NCBI GenBank assembly: GCA_031265345.1
Contig: JAISCU010000150.1
Location: 1 to 7,964, forward strand
Length of the DNA: 7,964 nucleotides
Source: Bifidobacteriaceae bacterium
GTDB taxonomy: Bacteria > Actinomycetota > Actinomycetes > Actinomycetales > WQXJ01
Direction of reading: 5' to 3'
The notes beneath the pieces were generated by a model. That model was given only the letters and a program-made list of their open reading frames with translations, did no database searches and was not told the origin of the DNA. Made by a program: the position numbers and the translations under genes. This document shows positions 1-6,000 of the stretch, one piece after another. Positions within the stretch are counted from its first letter, which is position 1. Every line of letters starts with the position of its first letter.

Positions 1-152
1 CCGGGTGCGGCGTCGACGTCATGGTTCCAGTATATCGTGGAACACCCCTGCGCGCAATAGTTGTTCGACGTTTCGCGGCCTTGTTTTCCCCTCGTTCTCA
101 GTGTTCTCCGCGCCCTGCCGCGGCCTGCCCTCGACGGCGCGGGCGCCCCCCG

Positions 153-181
153 CCGGAACGAGGGCCAGGCCCCCGTTCCGG
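153..181. repeat. Strong hairpin upstream of the tandem array
   Basis: Arms CCGGAACG (153-160) and CGTTCCGG (174-181) are perfectly complementary. Inside them, GGG (162-164) can pair with CCC (170-172) after one mismatch. There is no T-run on either side, so a classical intrinsic terminator is not supported. It could be a T-less terminator of a gene to the left or a palindromic repeat element. Confidence 0.45.
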
Positions 182-192
182 GCGCACGGCCG

Positions 193-218
193 AGCCGACC
201 CGCGAGACGGGGCCGGCT
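193..218. repeat. Second hairpin, abutting the start of the tandem array
   Basis: AGCCG (193-197) pairs with CGGCT (214-218), and CCCG (199-202) pairs with CGGG (208-211), around the loop CGAGA and a small internal loop. It ends exactly where array-like sequence begins at 219. The rest of 1-218 holds nothing I can call a gene; the short ORFs there have no recognisable protein character. Confidence 0.4.
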
Positions 219-1222
219 GAGCGGCATCGGCGGAACTCACCACCCATGTCCGGAAATGGCTTCAATTGGGTGCCGGGCCGAGTTCCAGCCGCTTGTGGAC
301 ACCGATCCCCGGCACCCGCCCGGTTGGCCGACCATGTTTGCGCAAGTGGACGGGTCGGCGGCATCGGCACGCCTCCCGACGCTTGTCCGCAAACGGCTTC
401 AATCGGCGGGCAGGTCGAGTTCCAGCCGCTTGTGGACATCGGTGCCCGGCGCAGGGTGGCCGACGACCAACGTTCGCGCACGTACCAGGGTCGGCGGCAT
501 CGGCGGAACTCCCCACCCATGTCCAGAAATGGCTTCAACTGGGTGCCAGGCCGAGTTCCAGCCAGTTGTGGACACCGACGCCCGATGCCGCACGGTCGGC
601 GGCCAGCGTCTGCGCAGGTCCCAGGGTCGGCGGCATCGGCGTCCCTTTCCGCCTGTGTCCGTAAGCGGCTTCAACTGGCGGCCAGGCCGAATTCCAGCCA
701 GTTGTGGACATCGATCCCCGGCACCCGCCCGGTTGGCCGACCATGTTTGCGCAAGCGGACGAGTCGGCGGCATCGGCACGCCTCCCGGCACTTGTCTGGA
801 AATGGCTTCAACTGGCGGCGCGGTCGAGTTCCAGCCGCTTGTGTACACCGATCCCCGGCACCCGCCCGATCGGCCGCCCGCGTCCTCGCGGGTGGACGGG
901 TCGGGGGCGCCGGCCATGCTTCCCTGGTTTGTCCGGAAATGGCTTCAGTTGGCGACGCGGTCGAGTTCCAGCCGCTTGTGGACACCCACGCCCGATGCCG
1001 CGTGACCTACGACCAGCGTTTGCGCAGGTCGCCGGGTTGGCGGCATCGGCGGCCCTTTCCGGTCGTGTCCGCAATCGGCTTCAACTGGCGGCGAGGCCGA
1101 GCTCCAGCCGCTTGTGGACATCGCCGCCCGGCGCCCGCCCGGTCGGCCACCCGTGTTCTCGCAGGTGGACGGGCCGGCGGCGCCGGCCACGCTTCCCTGC
1201 CCTGTCCGTAGACGGCTTCGGC
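219..1222. repeat. Tandem array of a 136-137 bp GC-rich repeat, seven full units plus a partial one
   Basis: The landmark CTTC in the conserved half recurs at 260, 397, 533, 669, 806, 943, 1079 and 1216, giving spacings of 137, 136, 136, 137, 137, 136 and 137. Each unit has a conserved half (GGCTTCAACTGG, then GAGTTCCAGCC, then CTTGTGGACA) and a second half of two main types. Type A has CCCCGGCACCC, TTTGCGCAAG and CGGCATCGGCACGCC. Type B has CCCGATGCCGC, CTGCGCAGG and GGCGGCATCGG. Units are clearly related along their whole length. The period is not a multiple of three, so long ORFs reading through the array do not repeat at protein level and are judged non-coding. The array begins with half a unit at 219, and similarity fades just after 1219. 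Its function is unknown; a VNTR-like locus or a repeated structured element are the readings that fit. Confidence 0.85.
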
Positions 1223-1317
1223 TCGCGGCTGCGCCGATGCCATGTCCCGGCCTTCTCCATGTCGAAGGAGTCGACCAAATCGTGGACCAGCCCCATTACC
1301 GTTGACTTCCACGGAGC

Positions 1318-1343
1318 CGCGTGGAGACCTAATGGTCCACGCG
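1318..1343. other. Hairpin in the gene-free stretch downstream of the array
   Basis: CGCGTG (1318-1323) pairs with CACGCG (1338-1343), and GACC (1326-1329) pairs with GGTC (1334-1337) around the loop TAAT, with a two-base bulge. It is a good stem without a T-run and could be a terminator or an operator. The surrounding 1223-1600 stretch has somewhat lower GC than the array and contains no recognisable gene or pseudogene. Confidence 0.35.
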
Positions 1344-1457
1344 TCATGGCGCCCTTGTCTGCCTTGGCGGTCTGGGGGCCGTCGGCGATCGGCCGCTCGC
1401 CGCCCTGTGCCTCTGGCCGGATAGTCGCGTAACGTGCCGGAGGAGAGGAAGCCGAAG

Positions 1458-1589
1458 ATGTCCACCATCATCCGGCGGACGACGGTCGAAAAGCGCCAGC
1501 CAAACCGGCGGGCCAGGCCGGGCTGCATACCCCTTCGCGTCGCTGCCCGCCACCATCCAGCGCCGGGCCGAGTGGCCGGGCCGCGCTAA
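1458..1589 (+). CDS. Possible small basic protein, 43 residues (weak)
   Basis: An ATG at 1458 is preceded by a purine-rich ribosome-binding-like stretch (GGAGGAGAGG at 1439-1448, with AGAGG nine bases before the ATG). The frame runs 43 codons to TAA at 1587. The product starts MSTIIRRTTVEKRQPNRRAR and is rich in Arg and Pro, with no family I recognise. The only support is the ribosome-binding-like sequence and the absence of anything else in the stretch. In GC-rich DNA such frames arise by chance, and it runs up to the inverted repeat copy at 1601. It lies opposite to the operon. Confidence 0.15.
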   Translation: MSTIIRRTTVEKRQPNRRARPGCIPLRVAARHHPAPGRVAGPR

Positions 1590-1600
1590 CTGCGGTTCGA

Positions 1601-1692
1601 GGCATGGGAGAACCAGGCCGCCGATGCCGCCGCCCCGGTGACCTGCGCAAACGTTGCCTGCCGACCGAGCGGCATCGGGCATCTCCCTCCAC
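1601..1692. repeat. Inverted, diverged single copy of the array repeat
   Basis: Read on the minus strand, this stretch matches the second half of the array units in order: GTGGA, then CCGATGCCGC, a GCGCAGGT-like centre, GGCGGCATCGGCGG, and a CCATG-like end. The stem arms are intact here: CCGATGCCGC (1621-1630) against GCGGCATCGG (1669-1678). The conserved CTTCAACTGG half of the unit is missing or too diverged to see. It is separated from the array by about 380 bp of unrelated sequence. Confidence 0.7.
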
Positions 1693-1884
1693 GATCCACC
1701 GCGATTCGGACCGAGCTCAAGACGCGGACAGCCGTAGACTTCGTCAGGTCGACGCGCGGGTCGAGCCGACCAGCGGGACAGCAGATTGCGGCGTCAGCCA
1801 CAAGGGCTGTTGGGAAGCAGCGCGCCATGGTGGGCGAGGCCAGGCGCGGCTGTCCGAGCTTCGTGCCCGTCCGCCCCCGGCGAC

Positions 1885-1906
1885 GAACCGGCCGAGGCCG
1901 CAGTTC
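1885..1906 (-). terminator. Candidate T-less terminator hairpin after the last operon gene
   Basis: GAAC (1885-1888) plus CGGC (1889-1892) pair with GCCG (1897-1900) plus GTTC (1903-1906), around a four-base loop with a two-base bulge. It lies only six bases past the stop codon of the acyltransferase-like gene. There is no U-tract, so this is a weak call resting mainly on position. Nothing else is apparent in 1693-1912. Confidence 0.3.
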
Positions 1907-1912
1907 GCGGGC

Positions 1913-3007
1913 TCAGAGCTCCGCCGCCCACAAGGCGTAGTTGTGCACTTCGGTGATGGCGCCCGCCTGGTAGCCCGAGGTGGGCACCGACTCGTGGATC
2001 AGCGAGCCGATCGCGCTGGTGCCCCGGCGCTGGATCACGCGGCCCCGCGCGTCGGCCAGGACCGGCCCCAGGCCGCGATATCCGGACGCCGCCGCCATGT
2101 AGTGACAGATCGAACGCCGCGAACGGGGACGATGCCGCGCCAGAGCCAGCCCCTGCCGCAACGCCGCACCCACGCCAGTCGCGTCGAGAGCCCGGCCATA
2201 ATCCGGCGTGGACGTGATGAAGCCGACAATCTGATCATCGACCAAGCCGATCATGGAGGCCTCATAATCCAGAACCAGCCTGAGCGACCCGAACAATCCC
2301 AAGAACCGCTCCCGAGGCAACGGCCGGAACTCCGGCAGGCCCACGTACCGCGCCATCACCAACTCGAAGATCTGGCCGGCCGCCCAGTCGAACTCGCGCC
2401 GCCGCAGCGGGCGCACGGTCACGCCGAGTTTGGCCGCCAATTGGTCCAGCGCCGCCGAGTCCCAGCCGGTCGCCGCCAAATCGGCCAAGGACATCGGCGA
2501 ATAGATGGTCGAACTGTAGCGCTCGGTGATCTGGAAGCCCGCCTCGGACCACAGTTCAGGGTAATGGGACTGGTTGTACGGCTCGCCGAAGTAGGGCGCC
2601 GAGTCGAAGTGGTCCAGTTTCATCCGGTAGCCGAGCCAGAAGCTCGCGTCCACCGGTCCGACCAGCCGCGCAGCCCCACGCTCGCGGGCCAACGCACGGG
2701 CCGCCTCGAATAGCGCCGGGGCCGCAGCACGATCCAAGCACTCGAAGAGTCCAAGATAAGCGGTCGCCTCGCTGCCGTAGAGAGTCACCCCGCAGCGCGC
2801 CTGCGCCTGGCCGCCCGCAGTCGCCAGCAGCGGCACGAACTCGAACTCGGGACTGAGCAGGTGGGTCCCGGCGACCAGCGCGGGCTCGTCACGCGGCAGG
2901 CCACCCCTGAATCGCGCGTCGGGGTAGCACTCGGCGGGCAGCCTGAGCCACCGATCCGCCGCCGGACTACCCGGCGCCACCACCTCCACCGCAACATCAT
3001 GGCTCAT
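1913..3007 (-). CDS. GNAT-fold N-acyltransferase-like protein (YghO / bacterial ceramide synthase-like)
   Basis: A 364-residue soluble protein with no signal peptide or membrane segment. Order of family-like features: ARERGAARLVGPVDASFW (residues 107-124, the conserved GP turn), then PYF and YNQSHYPEL (138-152) followed by GF (157-158). The second half has VGFITSTPDY (261-270) and the closing YALWAAEL (357-364). This pattern matches the two-domain GNAT-like proteins related to E. coli YghO and the bacterial ceramide synthase group, which transfer acyl chains to amino groups of lipid precursors; the substrate here is unknown. The start is ATG at 3007, whose ATGA overlaps the fusion gene's stop by four bases and is preceded by GAGAGGAG with eight bases of spacing. 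A longer reading up to 3265 would run inside the fusion gene and is rejected. Its place behind phosphatidylserine synthase and decarboxylase suggests an aminophospholipid substrate, which is inference. Confidence 0.8.
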   Translation of the reverse strand: MSHDVAVEVVAPGSPAADRWLRLPAECYPDARFRGGLPRDEPALVAGTHLLSPEFEFVPLLATAGGQAQARCGVTLYGSEATAYLGLFECLDRAAAPALFEAARALARERGAARLVGPVDASFWLGYRMKLDHFDSAPYFGEPYNQSHYPELWSEAGFQITERYSSTIYSPMSLADLAATGWDSAALDQLAAKLGVTVRPLRRREFDWAAGQIFELVMARYVGLPEFRPLPRERFLGLFGSLRLVLDYEASMIGLVDDQIVGFITSTPDYGRALDATGVGAALRQGLALARHRPRSRRSICHYMAAASGYRGLGPVLADARGRVIQRRGTSAIGSLIHESVPTSGYQAGAITEVHNYALWAAEL

Positions 3008-6000
3008 CGCGTGGGCTCCTCTCCCGCGTGTTCCGGTCGTTGCGGCTCTCGCGCCTGCCGCCTTTCCGGCCCGCGTTCCAGCCGCCGCACCAACCCGCTG
3101 TGGCCATCGACCGTCACTAGGTCGCCATCGCGCAGCCAATCGGTCGCCCCGTCCAAGGCCGCCACGAACGGCACCCCCAGTTCGCGCGCCACAATGGCGC
3201 TGTGCGACAGCAGGGAGCCCTTCTGCGACACGACTCCGGCCGCCGCCGCCAACGTGAACACCCAACCCGGGTCTGTGACGTCGGTGACCAGCACCTTTCC
3301 CGCCGCCTGGGCGGGCGTGAGCGGGCCGCGCACCACCAGGACGCGCCCCGTCGCCCGGCCCGCGCCGCAGCCTTGGCCTGTCCGCTGTTCACCGCCGCCG
3401 ATGCCGCCAGCCCCAGTTCCGCCGGCCTCCCCGTCCCCGTCTAAGCACGGGTCGAGCGCCCTTCCCGCTGGGGCTCTTGGGCGCAGCGGGCCGGAGAACT
3501 CGACCCTTGGATAGGCTGGGAGCCCCGCCACCCGGGACAGTTCCTGGCGCCGGTCGGCCACCCGCGCGCGCAGTCCGGCCGGGTCCGCGACCGGCGCGAA
3601 GACCTCGCCCAGAGTCAAGTAGAAGACGTCGTCGACGTTGTCCAACTCGCCCGCCGAGACCAGTTCGCTGCTGGCCGACCGGACCAGGGCGCGGCCCAAG
3701 CCGAACAGCCGCGACCGGTCCAGCCGACTCAACCCCCGGCCCTCGACGCCGCGCCGCGCGCGCCCGGCCAGCCATAACGCAGCCGGGCGCGCGACCCAGG
3801 GCAACGCCGACAGCCCAGTTCGTGCGGCCGACCCGGCGGCATCAGACACCGTGCCCTCACCGGTCTGCGGGCCGGACGCGCCGTCGCCGACCAAAGCCGA
3901 CAGCCCAGTTCGCCCAGCCGGAAAGGTGGCATCGGGCACCGTGGCCCCACCGGTCTGCGGGCCGGACCCGCCGCCCCAGGCCAGCACCGCGCGCACCAGC
4001 GTCGACGGGTCCGATCGGAAGGTGGACGTCTCGAGTTTGAGCTCGCCCAAGCCCCGGTCGCCGTAGCGGACGATGAACTCGGCGAAGGCGGCGGCGAAAG
4101 CGACATCCGGGCCGGGCCTCGCGAGCCAAGCCCCGACCTGGGCAGCCGTCGAGAGCCCCGCCAGCCGCCGTGCCAACGCCGGATCGGCGGCCACTCGCGC
4201 GGCCAGAGCCCGCAGCGCGGCGAGGGGCTCCAAACTGACCAGCGGTCGGCCGCCCGAGATCAGTTCGCTGGCGCGCCGGGCCGGATCGGGCACGCGAACC
4301 GCCCGCAGCAACCCGGTGAGCGCGCCCGTGAAGACGAAGGCGTACTGGTCGTTGATGAGCGTGACGTCCCAGCGGCTGGCAAGCTGATCAGACAGCCAAT
4401 CGAACAGGCGCCCGAGTTCGGCGCGACTCAGGCGTCCGGACTCGAAGCGGCGGCGGAACTCGGCCTCGACGCGCTCGAAGTGCTGGTGCAGCGACTCGAT
4501 CTGGCGCGGCGCCGTGGCCAGCGCGCCCGCCAGCTTGGCCCACACCAGGAACCGCCGCGCCCAGGGCAAGGTATTGGGCGGGGCTGTCACCCGCCGATCG
4601 GACACACCGAGCATGTCCTGCCAAACCTTGACCAGCCGTCGCTCGAAGGGCGCCAGCCGAAGCAGCGCGTACCAGTTCGAGATTTGATAGTACATACGTC
4701 CGCCCCACCAGGCGACCATCGCCCCGAGTTGCGGATCACGCCGCTCCGCCTCGGCGGCGGACGAGAGCCGCCGTGCCAACGAGCGGAAAACCAGGTGGTA
4801 GATGTGTCCCGCGAATGAAGCCGTCAACGGCGTGGTCACGCCGGGATAGCTCTCGACGATGTTGGAGTTGTCGAGCACCACCGACGGCCCTGGTGGCGGC
4901 GCTGCCGCATCCGTGCCGGTGACCGGCCGAACCTGCAGCAGCGTGACGCGCCCGTCCGGGCCCAGGGCGAATTCGACGTCGGCGGCGGGTGTCGGGCCCG
5001 GCCCAGCGGCATCGTCCGTGTTCAGAGCCCTGGCCGCGCGACGGGCCAGCCTCAGGAGCCGCCGCCGCGTCGGGCCGTCCAAGGCGGGCGCGCCGGGCTG
5101 GACGTCCGCGCTGCCCAGGTCCCCGCACAGCCAGTAGGTCGCGACCGGCCCGGCCGCCTCGTCCGTGCCCGCGCCCGCGCCCCTGCCCACCACGATCACG
5201 CTCTCGCTCACCGGCCCGACCGGGTTGGAGGTGAACACCACGCCCGATGCCGCCGCCTCGGCCATCGGCTGCACCAAGACTGCCGGGATGGCTGGCTCCC
5301 CGCCGTCCGATTCGTCCCTGACCTGCGCCGACCACGGGTTGGCGTCAGACGCCAACCCGTGTTCGCGGCCGGGCTGTCGGCATTCGCCCGGACGAGGCGG
5401 CGCGAGTTCGGCGTACTGCGCCAAGGCGGGATCGGCGGCCGAGGCGCGGACTCGGGCGACCGCAGCCGCCAAGTCGTCTGGCTCCACGTCGAGCAAAGTC
5501 AGGTAGCGACCGGCGAAAGAGCGGTCGGCACCGTCCTCGTCCAGGCCGGAGGATCGCACGGCGAAGCGGGTGCCGGGAGGAAAGCCTGCGGCCCATGCCG
5601 CCAGGGCGGCGGACTCGGCCCCGGAAGACGGCCCGAACACGGGCTGGTGCTTGGCACCAACCCGTGTTCGGGGCACCGTCGCGGGCGGCGGGATGACCAC
5701 TCCGGGCGGCACTGGCAGACCGGCCTGGGCCAGTTGTTGGAGGCGGGCGGCTTTGGCGCCCATCCGGTTGGGCGCGCCGCTGACCGGACCCGCCACTCGG
5801 TCACTGGCTGGGTCAGCGATGAGCGTTCCAGGCTCGGAGCCTGGCTGGCGAGAGGGAGCGGCAGGCGCGTGATCGGGGAGAACGTCGATGGTCGGACGGC
5901 GGGGCCTGCTGGCGACGCGCCCGATGCGCTCGCCGAGGCGGACCCGGACCTCGCGGCCAGCGGCGCTGTGGTTCAGGATGTCGGGATCGGGCCGGACCCG

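Noticed and set aside
24..43. Hairpin GTTCCA / TGGAAC near the left edge
   Set aside because: Only six pairs with an eight-base loop and no supporting context.
21..1211. Long plus-strand open frame (396 codons) through the array, and similar frames on both strands
   Set aside because: The repeat period is not a multiple of three, so each unit is read in a different frame. Long open frames are expected in such GC-rich DNA, and the products are Arg/Pro-rich with no family features.
219..1222. CRISPR array
   Set aside because: The period of 136-137 bp is far too long, the 'spacer' halves are themselves related between units, and there is no cas gene in the window.
219..1222. Integron cassette array with attC sites
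   Set aside because: Units contain no cassette genes, no integrase is present, and the units are too alike along their full length.
1007..1528. Minus-strand open frame ending in the array
   Set aside because: It contains a protein-like piece (VDIFGFLSSGTLRDYP), but no family match comes to mind, no ribosome binding site was identified, and its second half is array repeat. A decayed gene remnant is possible but not supported.
1604..2713. Plus-strand 369-codon open frame
   Set aside because: It is antisense to the acyltransferase-like gene, with Arg/Gln/His-rich composition typical of a shadow frame.
1913..3265. Longer 450-residue version of the acyltransferase-like protein
   Set aside because: The extra 86 residues lie inside the fusion gene's phosphohistidine domain in another frame. 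The ATG at 3007 has a good ribosome binding site and an ATGA overlap.
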